DNA from: VXNE01 sp963664635
GTDB taxonomy: Bacteria > Pseudomonadota > Gammaproteobacteria > Pseudomonadales > Azotimanducaceae
Assembly: GCA_963664635.1 (NCBI GenBank)
Contig: OY761542.1
Location: 4,340,001 to 4,404,000 of the forward strand
DNA length: 64,000 nt
Direction: 5' to 3'
Made by a program: the position numbers and the translations under genes. A model generated the notes under the pieces. The model saw only the letters and a list, made by a program, of their open reading frames with translations. It was not told the DNA's origin and did no database searches. Positions 18,272-27,304 of the stretch are shown one piece after another (the first letter of the stretch is position 1; each line of letters opens with the position of its first letter).

Positions 18272-19453
18272 ATGAAGATCCTCATGGTCAACGACCACCG
18301 TCCCGAGGAAGTGCTCGGCGGTACCGAACGCTACATCCTGGACGTGAGCGCCGCCCTCGAGGAGCGCGGCCACGAGGTGCACCTGTTCGCGATGTCCGAC
18401 ACGGGAGCGGAGACGACACCGGCGCGCCGCATCTTCCACGCGCGGGCGCCCAACCTGCTGGCCCTGTATCTCAAGCGGACGTTCTTCTACCCGGCGCTCT
18501 ACCGCGCGCTACGCGCGTACGTTCAGGCACTCCGGCCGGATGTCGTGCACCTGCACAACAGTTATCGGCACGCCATCACGGTGAACCTCGCGCTGCGCGG
18601 CCACCGCGTCGTCCAGACGGTGCACGACTACACGGCGCTGTATCCCACGGCGTTCTGCGCGCAGGAACGCTCCTGCGCCGGCCGGTCGCCGCTGGTCGCA
18701 ATCCGGCACGGCTGTCTGAACTGGAAGGTGTTCCTCGCGGCCGGCTGGCTGCTGTACAACCGGCGGTTTCTGGACCGGCGCATCGTGCAGCGGTTCATCG
18801 CCCCGAGCCGGGATCTTGCCGGGCACCTCGAGAAGCGGGGGTATCGGGACGTACACCACCTGCCCAACTTCACCTCGACGCCCGTCTCGCCGGACGAGCC
18901 GCTGCCGGACAAGCCGGTGGTCCTGTATGTCGGCAGCCTGATCGCGCACAAGGGGGTGGACGTGCTGCTGCGGGCGTTCGCCCGGGTGGTGGGCGAGGTC
19001 GAGGATGCCGCGTTGTGGCTGGTCGGGGCGGGGCCGGACGAGGGGCGGCTGCGGAAACTTGCCGCGGAACTGCGCCTGACCAGTGTCCGCTTTCTCGGCC
19101 ACCAGGACCACGCCGCACTCGGCCGGTTCTACAAGGCGGCCAGGGTTGTCGTGATTCCGAGCCTGTGGCTCGAGAACGCTCCGCTGGTGGCGTACGAGGC
19201 GATGGCGCACCGGCGGGCGATCGTGGCGAGCGCCGTCGGAGGGCTGCCGGAACTGGTGGTCGAAGGGGACAACGGATACCTGTGCCCCAGGGGGGACAGC
19301 GAGTCGCTCTGCGAACGCCTCCGGGGATTGCTTCAGCACGCCGACCTGGGTCGCCGGATGGGCTTCAACGGCGCAGAGCGGCTGACGGAACTCCGCAGCC
19401 TCGACAACCACGTAAAGCGGCTGCTTGCCCTGTATGACGTACCCGCGTCGTGA
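18272..19453 (+). CDS. Glycosyltransferase family 4
   Basis: A 393-residue GT-B enzyme. The N-terminus MKILMVNDHRPEEVLGGTER is typical of GT4, and the acceptor domain has DVVHLHNSYRHAIT near residue 90. The donor domain has VLYVGSLIAHKGVDVLLRAF near 213 and ENAPLVAYEAMAHRRAIVAS near 305. It follows rmlA by 28 bases and belongs to the manC-rmlA transcript. The sugar it transfers is unknown; GDP- or dTDP-sugars made next door are plausible donors. Confidence 0.92.
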   Translation: MKILMVNDHRPEEVLGGTERYILDVSAALEERGHEVHLFAMSDTGAETTPARRIFHARAPNLLALYLKRTFFYPALYRALRAYVQALRPDVVHLHNSYRHAITVNLALRGHRVVQTVHDYTALYPTAFCAQERSCAGRSPLVAIRHGCLNWKVFLAAGWLLYNRRFLDRRIVQRFIAPSRDLAGHLEKRGYRDVHHLPNFTSTPVSPDEPLPDKPVVLYVGSLIAHKGVDVLLRAFARVVGEVEDAALWLVGAGPDEGRLRKLAAELRLTSVRFLGHQDHAALGRFYKAARVVVIPSLWLENAPLVAYEAMAHRRAIVASAVGGLPELVVEGDNGYLCPRGDSESLCERLRGLLQHADLGRRMGFNGAERLTELRSLDNHVKRLLALYDVPAS

Positions 19454-19764
19454 GGAGGCGAACACGGTCGCGCCCGGTGGGACCGTCGTGGAAGACCTAA
19501 CGGTCGGCGTACCGGGTACTCATCGCCCGGCGGCAAGCCCTCGGGGCGTACCGCAGACCGGCTTGAGTCCTTCCAATGCAGAACTGGCGCTGTACGCGCG
19601 ACGTCTCGAGATGAGCGATGACGAGCGATAGCGATGACGATCACGCGAGCAACGCCAACACGGAAACCTGCTAGACTGCCCCGCCGCCGGGAACCGGTAC
19701 GCGTCCGGCTCCCACCCGGCGGTCAACGGTCACAGCAAGTTCGAATACACGGGCACAGGACAGC
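19454..19764. other. 311-bp gap before the ABC exporter genes
   Basis: No coding region is convincing here. A short frame near 19425-19631 starts inside the preceding gene and lacks similarity. The gap probably holds the promoter for the exporter pair; a TAGACT at 19672 could be a -10 box, but no good -35 box is at the right distance. Confidence 0.4.
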
Positions 19765-20535
19765 ATGTTCCTGATTGGAGCGTACCTCTGGCGCTACGCG
19801 CTGTATCGGGCATACCTCAACTTGATCGGAGAGGCCTCCCGTTACTACCTGGCCTGGCTTTGGTGGTTCCTTGAGCCAATCGCCATGACCGGGGTGTTCT
19901 TCTTCGTCTTCACCTACCTCCGCGCACCCAACGCCGAGAACTTCCAGTACTTCCTTCTGATTGGTGTCACAACCTGGCTATGGTTCGCCAACGGTGTGGC
20001 CAACTCCACCGAGAGCCTGATGGTCGCTCGCACGATCATCTCGCAGATGCCGCTCCCCAAGTTGCTGTTCCCGTTCACGAGCGTGCTGTCCGCATCCCTC
20101 AAGCACGTCTTCGTTTTCGCGATCGTGATGATCGTCATGGCCTCGTCCTTCGGTCCCTCATACGCATGGTTCTACCTGCCGGTCCTGCTCCTCACTCAGT
20201 TCGCCTTGATCCTTGCCTTCGCCTGCAGCGCCGCTTTCGTTTGCTGCCTGATTCGGGATGCGCGTTTCGTCGTCCGATCCGGACTGACCCTGATGATGTT
20301 CTGCTCGGGCATATTCTTCGCCGTCGACACCATGCCGGTCGCCTACCAAGAGGTGTTCCGCCTCAACCCGATGGCGACGCTGATCGAGGACTACCGCCTG
20401 ATATTTCTCGCAGGGGCCGTTCCCGACCTCGCGTCGTCCGTCCGGCTCGCGGGACTGTGTCTGCTCTGGCTCTACGCGATGCAGTGGGCGTACCGCAACT
20501 GGGACACGACCCTGACGCGGCGAATCATCTCCTGA
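19765..20535 (+). CDS. Polysaccharide ABC exporter, permease (Wzm/KpsM type)
   Basis: A 256-residue ABC-2 permease with six predicted membrane helices and an N-terminal amphipathic segment (AYLNLIGEASRYYLAWLWWF) as in Wzm, KpsM and TagG. Such permeases move undecaprenyl- or phospholipid-linked glycans across the inner membrane. GC content is somewhat lower than in the flanking housekeeping genes. Its TGA shares one base with the ATG of the ATPase gene, so the two are coupled. Confidence 0.92.
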   Translation: MFLIGAYLWRYALYRAYLNLIGEASRYYLAWLWWFLEPIAMTGVFFFVFTYLRAPNAENFQYFLLIGVTTWLWFANGVANSTESLMVARTIISQMPLPKLLFPFTSVLSASLKHVFVFAIVMIVMASSFGPSYAWFYLPVLLLTQFALILAFACSAAFVCCLIRDARFVVRSGLTLMMFCSGIFFAVDTMPVAYQEVFRLNPMATLIEDYRLIFLAGAVPDLASSVRLAGLCLLWLYAMQWAYRNWDTTLTRRIIS

Positions 20536-21221
20536 TGCGGCTCTCCAACGTTTCGGTCATCTATTCCGACTACGGCCTGTTCTCCAAGTCGGAGGATGTC
20601 GTAGCGTTGAGCGACATCTCGCTCGATGTCTCGCCGGGGGAGAAGCTCGGCGTTCTGGGCCGGAATGGCGCGGGCAAGTCGACACTGACGCGAGTCATGG
20701 CCGGCGTGATCGACCCGAACGCCGGCTTCGTGGACGACCAGGGGATGTCGTGCTCCCTGCTGTCACTCAACGCGGGCTTCGACCCCGCACTATCCGGCGT
20801 GCACAACGTGGTGATGCACGGCATGTTGACGGGCCTGTCCCGTAGAGACGCACAGGCCCGCATCCCCGCAGTAACGGAGATGTCGGGTTTGGGTGACGCG
20901 ATGCAACGCCGCGTGAGCACCTATTCCAGCGGGATGCGTAGCCGACTCTGTTTTTCGGCTGCCATCAATCTGGACCCGGACATCCTGCTGATAGACGAGG
21001 TGTTCGGCGTAGGCGACCGGGAGTTCCGTGAGAAGTCGCAGAAGATCATGCTCGAGCGCTTCCGGCAGGACAAGACGATCATCTTCGTCACGCACAACGT
21101 GAACATGGTCAAGAGTATCTGCAACCGAGCCGTGTGGCTGAATGACGGCAGGATTTGCGCCGACGGAGACGTCGACGATGTCGCGGCGGCCTACCGCGCC
21201 GCCACGACTCCGGCGAAGTGA
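20535..21221 (+). CDS. Polysaccharide ABC exporter, ATPase (Wzt/KpsT type)
   Basis: A 228-residue ABC ATPase with Walker A GRNGAGKST near residue 44, the ABC signature YSSGMRSRL near 134, Walker B ILLIDEVFGVGD near 152 and switch His in FVTHN. It ends shortly after the nucleotide-binding domain, so it lacks the C-terminal carbohydrate-binding domain found in Wzt proteins that recognise a capped O-antigen. This resembles KpsT. It pairs with the upstream permease. Confidence 0.93.
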   Translation: MRLSNVSVIYSDYGLFSKSEDVVALSDISLDVSPGEKLGVLGRNGAGKSTLTRVMAGVIDPNAGFVDDQGMSCSLLSLNAGFDPALSGVHNVVMHGMLTGLSRRDAQARIPAVTEMSGLGDAMQRRVSTYSSGMRSRLCFSAAINLDPDILLIDEVFGVGDREFREKSQKIMLERFRQDKTIIFVTHNVNMVKSICNRAVWLNDGRICADGDVDDVAAAYRAATTPAK

Positions 21222-21266
21222 GGGCAACGCGCCTTACATGCGTCTTACGTGCGCAAAGGAGCCTCC

Positions 21267-21292
21267 GATCAAGCCCATCCATCGGCTTGATC
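21267..21292. terminator. Hairpin between convergent genes, 9-bp stem
   Basis: GATCAAGCC, 8-base loop, GGCTTGATC, between the exporter ATPase (+) and a pyruvyltransferase (-). Its place and symmetry suit a bidirectional terminator. No T-tract is present on either strand. Confidence 0.55.
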
Positions 21293-21343
21293 CGGCCCGA
21301 CACACCCCCCACCAGGAAAGCTCTTGATCGAAGCACGCTGACC

Positions 21344-22588
21344 CTATTCACGACCGGCCAGAGCCTTCAACGCGGCCTGCGGGACGAGCAGATTGTCCTC
21401 GAGAAAACCGCAATAGGCATTCGCAAGACGGCTCCGGTTGGCGTCGAATCCAGCCCCATCGAATTGACGCCGGAACAGGCTGAGGAGCTCCGTCCGATCC
21501 AGCCCCGTCCGCTGGTGGTCCCGGGCATAGACATGCGGGATGGCCATGGTCTCGCAGAGTTCGCGAGTACGCGAGTCGAAGGCAACGCAAAGCGCCGGCA
21601 CACCGGCCTGGAGCCCCAGCACTACACCATGGATGCGTGTTCCGACCACGAAATCGAACTCGCTCAGGAAATCCATCCACGTGGAGACGTCGTGGAACAC
21701 CACTGCGTGGCGCTTGGCCCAGACGCGGAACTCGCTAGCGGACATCGCACTGTCAACGTAGGTTCGGCAGGCATCCAGTTCCGTTGCATCCAGCCGCTCG
21801 GCGTCGCCATAGCCGATGGCCATCATGGAGAGAGGCGCCTGGCAAACGTAGGCCCCGTCGGTCTCCGAGACCATGCGCGTGAGCGACCGCTCGATCCGCG
21901 CGAGGTGCCGCCAACCCGGATGACCCGCCGCGACAGCGACACGGGCGGGGACGGCGCCTGCCTTGCGCTCGATCAGTTGTCCCAAGCGCACGGCCGGATT
22001 AAGGAACAGGCTGGGGCAGCCAAGTACGCGGACACCTTCGAATCCGTGTGCCGCTAGAACCCGTCGCGAGAAATCGCCCCTCACGCCGACATTCATGGAA
22101 CCCGCTGGGGCCCGGTCCACGACCGTCCGAACCCACCGCAGCGTCCCGTCCGGGAGCACGGGAATTCCGTAATCCATACTCGACTGGGCACCAACGGAAA
22201 TCATGACTATCGGTACGTTCGCCGCCTCGAGACGGTCCGCGACCCTCCCCATGTCGATGTGCTTGCCCAACTGGTTCGCGGCGGCGATGACGCAGATATC
22301 TCCGCCCGAACGTATCTGGGCGGGCGTGGACCCCCACCCGACGTTCAGCGGATCGGCCCATCCCGCTACCTGACCGGCGATGGCGCTCGTAAACGCGAAG
22401 TTCCCAGTGTTATGCCCCGCGAGCCTGTATAGCTGCCCGCTGTCCACCAAATCGTCATTCCGCACCGAGTCGGAGATGCCGAACAGGAACGGCCGGGGAA
22501 TCGCCGGCTGCCCGTCGCCGCCCGGGGTTCGATGGTGCGGTGTCGCCACTATCCGTCGCCTGGCGTGCTCGCCATTTCTCTGAGCCAA
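21344..22588 (-). CDS. Polysaccharide pyruvyl transferase family protein (second of a tandem pair)
   Basis: A member of the CsaB/PssM-like family (PF04230), which adds pyruvate ketals from phosphoenolpyruvate to glycan sugars. 414 residues from ATG 22588, with GHNTGNFAF near residue 57, NVGVRGDFSRRVL near 165, LGCPSLFLNP near 188 and FVVGTRIHGVVLGLQAGVPA near 320. Many regions match its upstream neighbour, so the two are paralogues. A GTG at 22549 that shares one base with the TAG of that neighbour is an attractive alternative start; the 13 extra residues are not conserved. Confidence 0.88.
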   Translation of the reverse strand: MAQRNGEHARRRIVATPHHRTPGGDGQPAIPRPFLFGISDSVRNDDLVDSGQLYRLAGHNTGNFAFTSAIAGQVAGWADPLNVGWGSTPAQIRSGGDICVIAAANQLGKHIDMGRVADRLEAANVPIVMISVGAQSSMDYGIPVLPDGTLRWVRTVVDRAPAGSMNVGVRGDFSRRVLAAHGFEGVRVLGCPSLFLNPAVRLGQLIERKAGAVPARVAVAAGHPGWRHLARIERSLTRMVSETDGAYVCQAPLSMMAIGYGDAERLDATELDACRTYVDSAMSASEFRVWAKRHAVVFHDVSTWMDFLSEFDFVVGTRIHGVVLGLQAGVPALCVAFDSRTRELCETMAIPHVYARDHQRTGLDRTELLSLFRRQFDGAGFDANRSRLANAYCGFLEDNLLVPQAALKALAGRE

Positions 22589-23697
22589 GGGGCGGTCCGC
22601 ACTCCGTTGCGCTCAAGAAAGGCCACGTAGGTCGAACACAGCCTGCGCCTGTTCTCGTCAAACGCGTCCGGATCGAAGACAAACAGGTCGGGTAGCGATG
22701 CACGGTCAATCCCGTCACGTACGGCTTCCGCCGTGACATGGGGAACCTGCATCGTCTCGCACAACTCGAGCGTGCGCGAGTCATGCACGATACACACCGC
22801 CGGCGTACCCGCCTGCAGGGCAACCATAGTGCCGTGGATCCGGGTCCCGATGACCAGGTCGTACCCCCGACAGTGCGTCATCCACGACGGCACATCGAAG
22901 AAGACTCTGCCGTGGCGGTGGCTCCAGCGAACGAACGCCGCCAGGCCCATTCCGGGGCAGATGTAGTCGCAAAGGGCTTCCAGATCCTCCGCCGCCAACG
23001 CACCGGCCTCGCCCCTGGTCAGCTTCATCATGTTCAACCCGTGCTGACCGATGTAGGAGCCGCCCGTTTCGCTTACCAGGCAGGCCAGCGAGGCTTCGAT
23101 GTGGGCAAGGTGCCGCCATGCTTCGTGTCCCGCAACGACCGCGACGCGCTCCGGCCGCCTCGCGTTGCGTGCGATCTCCCGCCCCAGCCGGGGATTGGGA
23201 TTGATGAAAAGCGAAGGGCAGCCGACCACCTCCGCATGGTCCGCCAGGCCGTAACGACCGAGAACTCCTCGCGTAAACGCTCCGCGCACGCCCAGGTTCG
23301 GCCCATCCGCCGGCGCACGTTCCACAATCCGCCGGATCCACTCAAGAGCGCTTTCCGGCACCTCGGGTGGCGCACCGGAGAGTTCCGCCTGCGCACCCAG
23401 ACCGATGATCACGAGGTCGACGGTCAACTGCGCGAAACGCTCGGGCCACTGTTCCGCAGCAAAGTGCGGTCCCAACTGGTTTGCGCCCTGGATGATGCCG
23501 ATGCGCCCGGCAAGGTTCATCCGCTCGGGTCGCGCCCCTATGTCCAGAACCGCCGGCTCGCCCGCGACATGGCTGGAGATGGCGTGCGCGTAGACGAGGT
23601 TACCGGTGTTGAGTCCGGCGCGGCCACTCAACGTCTCGGTTGATGCACCGATGGACTCCAGCTTCGGCTTGAGGCCGATGATAAAGGCTTCCTGCAC
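22549..23697 (-). CDS. Polysaccharide pyruvyl transferase family protein (first of a tandem pair)
   Basis: 382 residues from GTG 23697, chosen because GGAG lies six bases upstream; a TTG four codons earlier is possible. Family motifs are LNTGNLVYAHA near residue 30, NLGVRGAFTRGVLG near 138, VGCPSLFINPNPRLG near 160 and LVIGTRIHGTMVALQAGTPA near 290. Known members transfer pyruvate from PEP to form ketals on capsular or exopolysaccharide sugars, giving them negative charge. The next gene encodes a divergent paralogue, suggesting two acceptor sugars or a heteromer. Confidence 0.88.
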   Translation of the reverse strand: MQEAFIIGLKPKLESIGASTETLSGRAGLNTGNLVYAHAISSHVAGEPAVLDIGARPERMNLAGRIGIIQGANQLGPHFAAEQWPERFAQLTVDLVIIGLGAQAELSGAPPEVPESALEWIRRIVERAPADGPNLGVRGAFTRGVLGRYGLADHAEVVGCPSLFINPNPRLGREIARNARRPERVAVVAGHEAWRHLAHIEASLACLVSETGGSYIGQHGLNMMKLTRGEAGALAAEDLEALCDYICPGMGLAAFVRWSHRHGRVFFDVPSWMTHCRGYDLVIGTRIHGTMVALQAGTPAVCIVHDSRTLELCETMQVPHVTAEAVRDGIDRASLPDLFVFDPDAFDENRRRLCSTYVAFLERNGVRTAPWLREMASTPGDG

Positions 23698-23924
23698 GTC
23701 ACGCTCCAAAGAGACTTGGCAGTCGAAGGATTCCGATCATCGCCGGCCTACCCCGGGCATGGCCCGAGCCGGCGTCCGCCGAGTCTCCGCGGCGCGGCCG
23801 GCCATCGAGTACGATCTCCGCCTGCTTGCCCATGGGACCGCGCGAGCCGACCGACGGCCGCGGTTCGCTCGCCATCGGGCGTTCCACCCAGCCACCGCAT
23901 ACCCTCCACCGCCCGATCCTCAAC

Positions 23925-25652
23925 TCAACCCGGGTGCCGCATGATGTGGCAGTCCTGCATGTTCTCGATTGCCGACAATCTGGTCTCGACAAACTCGAAA
24001 GCTGTCCGCCACCGCTCGCTCACCCAGCTCGGATCGTGCGCGGTGTAGCCGTAGGACTCGGCACCACTAACGCCGCGGGGACGGTAACGGCCAACTTTGA
24101 ATATGCATCCCTCCCGGCGAAGCAGGTCGTCATCGATGTCTCGCCAATCAGCCAAGCGCTTGCGCCGGCTGGCCAGGGCAGCGTAACCAGAGGTAGTGAT
24201 GATGGCCAAGCCTCCCGGCTTGAGCATCCGACGAACTTCTTCCAGCCAGAGATCCGCCACCTCGGGGCTGAGATGGGTCCACACCGAAATCGCGTACACG
24301 ACATCGAACGTCGCATCGGCCATCGGTGCCGGCGGCATGAGCGAGGTTCGACAGACATCGACGTCGGGCAGGACACGGGAAACGTAGTCGACACAGACAG
24401 GGTCGACGTCAAAACACACCGTCGGATACCCAAGGGCGTAATGCAGCGGCAGTGCTACGCGGCCGTTGCCGCAGCCGAAGTCCAGGACAGAGAGATCCGG
24501 CGCTTTGGCGTCGTCGTAGTGCGTCCGGATGACATCGCGGATCTGACTGGCCATGCGCGTACCCTGCCGGATCCAGATGCCGAGCGCGTCGACACCCGGT
24601 TTGAGCATGTTCCCCGGGGCGGGGAGTTCATACGCCTTTGCCCACTCCATCTCGGCCGGCCTCGGCGTTTCAGGCCACTGGATGACCCTCGTCGTGTTCG
24701 CCCCGGACGCTTCAGTCGGCTCTGTTCCCTTTTCGTTGTGCCCTCGCGCAACGACACGAGAAGCAACCTCCCGGCCTGGACTCCCTTGGCTCAAACCTCC
24801 CAGGTATCTCCCCAGCGCATCCTGCCAGGGCGCCAACGCGCCGAAAGCTCGCGAGAGCCTAGCGTTGTCCAGCGCACTGTACGCCGGTCTCTTCGCGCGC
24901 GAAGGAAACTCATCGCTGACACACGGCGTGACCCTGGCGGACACCCTAGATTGCCGCAAGATCTCGCACGCGAAGTCGTACCAACTCGCCTCGCCACCGT
25001 TGACGGCGTGATAGATCCCGGGCGCGCACCCGTCCAACAGCATCCGCATCAAGACCCTGGCGACATCGGCCGTGGCCGTCGGCGACATCACCTGGTCGTC
25101 AACGACTTTCAGTTGTCCCTGCTCGCGAGCCCGGCGCAGCATCGTCTCGACGAAGTTCCCAGCCTTGCCGCTTGCGCCCGCAACGCCGAAAAGCGAGGCA
25201 ACACGCACCACCACCACATCCTCGCATGCCAGCCGAGCCAACGTCTCGCCAAGCAACTTGGACGCGCCGTAGACGTTGACGGGCGCCACCAGGTCGTCCT
25301 CACACAAGGGCGTGCGCCGTTTGGTGTCGCCTCCGAAGACATAGTCCGTGCTGACGTGGACCAGTCGAGCGGCCTGGCGCGCACAGGCATGAGCCATGCC
25401 CTGCACCGCATGAGCGTTGACCGCGAACGCCAGCCCCGCGTTGTCCTCGACCTCATCCGTCTTGTGATAGCCCGTGCAGTTGATCAGGATGTCGAAGCTC
25501 CACTGCGCCAGCCGCTCTTCGAGATCCGGCGCGGTCACGTCCAGACGGTTCCGGCCCACCGGCAGCAGCTCGAACGGCGCGCCGGCTTCGTCATGCGCCT
25601 TGCGAATGTCGTGGCCAAGCTGCCCGTCGGGGCCGAGGAGGACGACCTTCAT
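23925..25652 (-). CDS. RmlD-like reductase fused to a class I methyltransferase
   Basis: 575 residues in one open frame. Residues 1-285 are an RmlD-type (dTDP-4-dehydrorhamnose reductase) SDR: LLGPDGQLGHDI, VSTDYVFGG near 107 and VNVYGASKLLGE with an intact YxxxK near 133. After a linker of roughly 100 residues comes a SAM-dependent methyltransferase (VLDFGCGNGRVAL near 390, YAISVWTHLSPE near 445, MLKPGGLAIITTSG). RmlD would complete dTDP-rhamnose; the methyltransferase could methylate the product sugar or glycan. ATGA overlap couples it to the upstream epimerase gene. Fusion of the two activities is not an arrangement I recognise. Confidence 0.88.
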   Translation of the reverse strand: MKVVLLGPDGQLGHDIRKAHDEAGAPFELLPVGRNRLDVTAPDLEERLAQWSFDILINCTGYHKTDEVEDNAGLAFAVNAHAVQGMAHACARQAARLVHVSTDYVFGGDTKRRTPLCEDDLVAPVNVYGASKLLGETLARLACEDVVVVRVASLFGVAGASGKAGNFVETMLRRAREQGQLKVVDDQVMSPTATADVARVLMRMLLDGCAPGIYHAVNGGEASWYDFACEILRQSRVSARVTPCVSDEFPSRAKRPAYSALDNARLSRAFGALAPWQDALGRYLGGLSQGSPGREVASRVVARGHNEKGTEPTEASGANTTRVIQWPETPRPAEMEWAKAYELPAPGNMLKPGVDALGIWIRQGTRMASQIRDVIRTHYDDAKAPDLSVLDFGCGNGRVALPLHYALGYPTVCFDVDPVCVDYVSRVLPDVDVCRTSLMPPAPMADATFDVVYAISVWTHLSPEVADLWLEEVRRMLKPGGLAIITTSGYAALASRRKRLADWRDIDDDLLRREGCIFKVGRYRPRGVSGAESYGYTAHDPSWVSERWRTAFEFVETRLSAIENMQDCHIMRHPG

Positions 25653-26671
25653 ATCTCCACGATCCCCCCGTACATCTCCACGCGCCGAATCAGCTGATGC
25701 CAGCGGACGAGTTCCTTGTACCAGTCCAGGGTGATCGTCTGCGGCGTTCGGCCCGCGGTACCCGCTTCCAGCGCCTCACAGATCTCCGCCACGCCGTCGG
25801 CGGCCGTCCACTGCGTCCGGTAGCCGAGAGCTTCGATCTTGTCGAACGAGACACGGTAGCTGCGTTCGTCGGGGTCCCCGTACCAGTCGATCGTCACTTC
25901 CTTCGGCACGCACGAGGCGACAAGTTCGCCAAGCGGGCCTATCTGCCACGTTTCCGCCATCGAGCCCACGTTGAAGATCTCCCCGTTCACGTCTGCCGGA
26001 TGGGCCTCCAGCATGCACATCTGAGCGCGCGCCGTGTCGCGGACATGGATCATCGGCCGCCACTGCGTTCCGTCGCGCATCAGCGGAAGCTCGCCGGTCT
26101 GCCACGCCCCGTAGGTCATGCCGTTGATCGCCAGGTCGAAGCGCATGCGCGGGGAGAGCCCGAACACCGTCGCCTGGCGCAGCACGATTACGCAGAACGC
26201 TTCGTCGGCGAGGTCGAGGACCCCTCGTTCGGCCATCTCGTTGGCACGAGCATAGGTCGTCAACGGTCGCGGTGGCGCGGTTTCGTCGGCGATGACGCCC
26301 GACTCCTGAAAACCGTAGATGCTGCACGATGAGGGCAGCACGTAGCGCTGCGCGCCTGCGCTCTTGGCCAATCTCGCGGACCGGACGCGGCTCTCGTGGT
26401 TGATTGCCAGCGTCGCCTCCCGAAACAGTTCGCCGGATGGATCGTTCGAGATGGCCACCAGATCCACCACGGCGTCCACACCTTCGAAGTGCGCAGGCGC
26501 CAACCGCCGGCTGTCCTCGACAACCACCTCGAGTCGGGGATGCGATGTCAGCAACTCGCGGCCGAAAAAGAACCGGTCAACGGCGCGGACATCGTAGCCT
26601 GCATCGAGCAGCATGGGCGTCAGAACCGTACCGATGTACCCTCCGGCTCCCGTAATCAAGATTCTTGTCAC
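25649..26671 (-). CDS. NAD-dependent epimerase/dehydratase (extended SDR) with altered YxxxK
   Basis: 340 residues with the nucleotide loop ITGAGGYIGTVL at residues 5-16 and the extended SDR layout of nucleotide-sugar epimerases and dehydratases. The Ser region is SSCSIYGF near 115. The expected YxxxK reads YARAN near 140, so the lysine is asparagine. RPMIHVRDTA near 207 fits the family. Because rmlB is otherwise missing, a role in dTDP- or GDP-sugar conversion is tempting, but the changed residue warns against assigning it. Starts at GTG. Confidence 0.82.
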   Translation of the reverse strand: MTRILITGAGGYIGTVLTPMLLDAGYDVRAVDRFFFGRELLTSHPRLEVVVEDSRRLAPAHFEGVDAVVDLVAISNDPSGELFREATLAINHESRVRSARLAKSAGAQRYVLPSSCSIYGFQESGVIADETAPPRPLTTYARANEMAERGVLDLADEAFCVIVLRQATVFGLSPRMRFDLAINGMTYGAWQTGELPLMRDGTQWRPMIHVRDTARAQMCMLEAHPADVNGEIFNVGSMAETWQIGPLGELVASCVPKEVTIDWYGDPDERSYRVSFDKIEALGYRTQWTAADGVAEICEALEAGTAGRTPQTITLDWYKELVRWHQLIRRVEMYGGIVEI

Positions 26672-26704
26672 GCGTCCTTTCCCGTGGCACCAGAAACAGG
26701 CGAT

Positions 26705-27280
26705 CTACGCCACCGCTGACGCATGGTATGTGAACGGCGTCTCGAAAGCGGCGAGCAGCGGCTGCCCGCGATCCTTGTCCGAGAGAATCGCCTGGTCCTC
26801 CGTCAACGGCCACTCGATCCCTAGAGCGGGATCATTCCAGAGAATGCCGCGGTCATGATCCGGAGCGTAGTAGTCGCTGACCTTGTAGACGACCTCTGTA
26901 TCGGCTTCCAGCGTCATCAATCCATGCGCAAAGCCCGCCGGCACGAGGATCTGGTTCCCGACCCGTGCCGACAGCACCGCCGTGACGTGCCGGCCGAAGC
27001 TGGGCGAACCGCGTCGAAGATCGACCGCGACATCGAACACGGACCCACGGACAACGCGAACGAGCTTCGCCTGCGCGAACGGGGGGATCTGAAAGTGCAA
27101 TCCTCGGACGGTGCCGCACTCGGCGGAGAGCGAATGGTTGTCCTGAACGAAGTCGATTTCGATGTCAGCTTCCCGGAGCCGCCTCCGGTTGTATACCTCG
27201 GAGAAGTAGCCACGACGATCGCCGTGCCTGCGGGGGACGAGCACCTTCACGTCAGCAATGCCCAGTGACTCTATCTGCAT
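26705..27280 (-). CDS. rmlC: dTDP-4-dehydrorhamnose 3,5-epimerase
   Basis: RmlC epimerises the C3 and C5 positions of dTDP-4-keto-6-deoxyglucose on the way to dTDP-L-rhamnose. The 191-residue cupin shows RGYFSEVYNRRRL, DNHSLSAECGTVRGLHFQ with the catalytic His near residue 63, PAGFAHGLMTL and YKVSDYYAPDHDRGI with the catalytic Tyr near 138. ATG 27280 gives the usual N-terminus. It sits 24 bases after the upstream glycosyltransferase gene and 33 bases before the epimerase gene, in one minus-strand operon. Confidence 0.94.
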   Translation of the reverse strand: MQIESLGIADVKVLVPRRHGDRRGYFSEVYNRRRLREADIEIDFVQDNHSLSAECGTVRGLHFQIPPFAQAKLVRVVRGSVFDVAVDLRRGSPSFGRHVTAVLSARVGNQILVPAGFAHGLMTLEADTEVVYKVSDYYAPDHDRGILWNDPALGIEWPLTEDQAILSDKDRGQPLLAAFETPFTYHASAVA

Positions 27281-27304
27281 GGTCTTCCGGCTTCCGGAGG
27301 GCAA

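Noticed and set aside
19425..19631. A 68-codon frame between the glycosyltransferase and the ABC exporter
   Set aside because: It begins inside the preceding gene in another frame and shows no conserved features.
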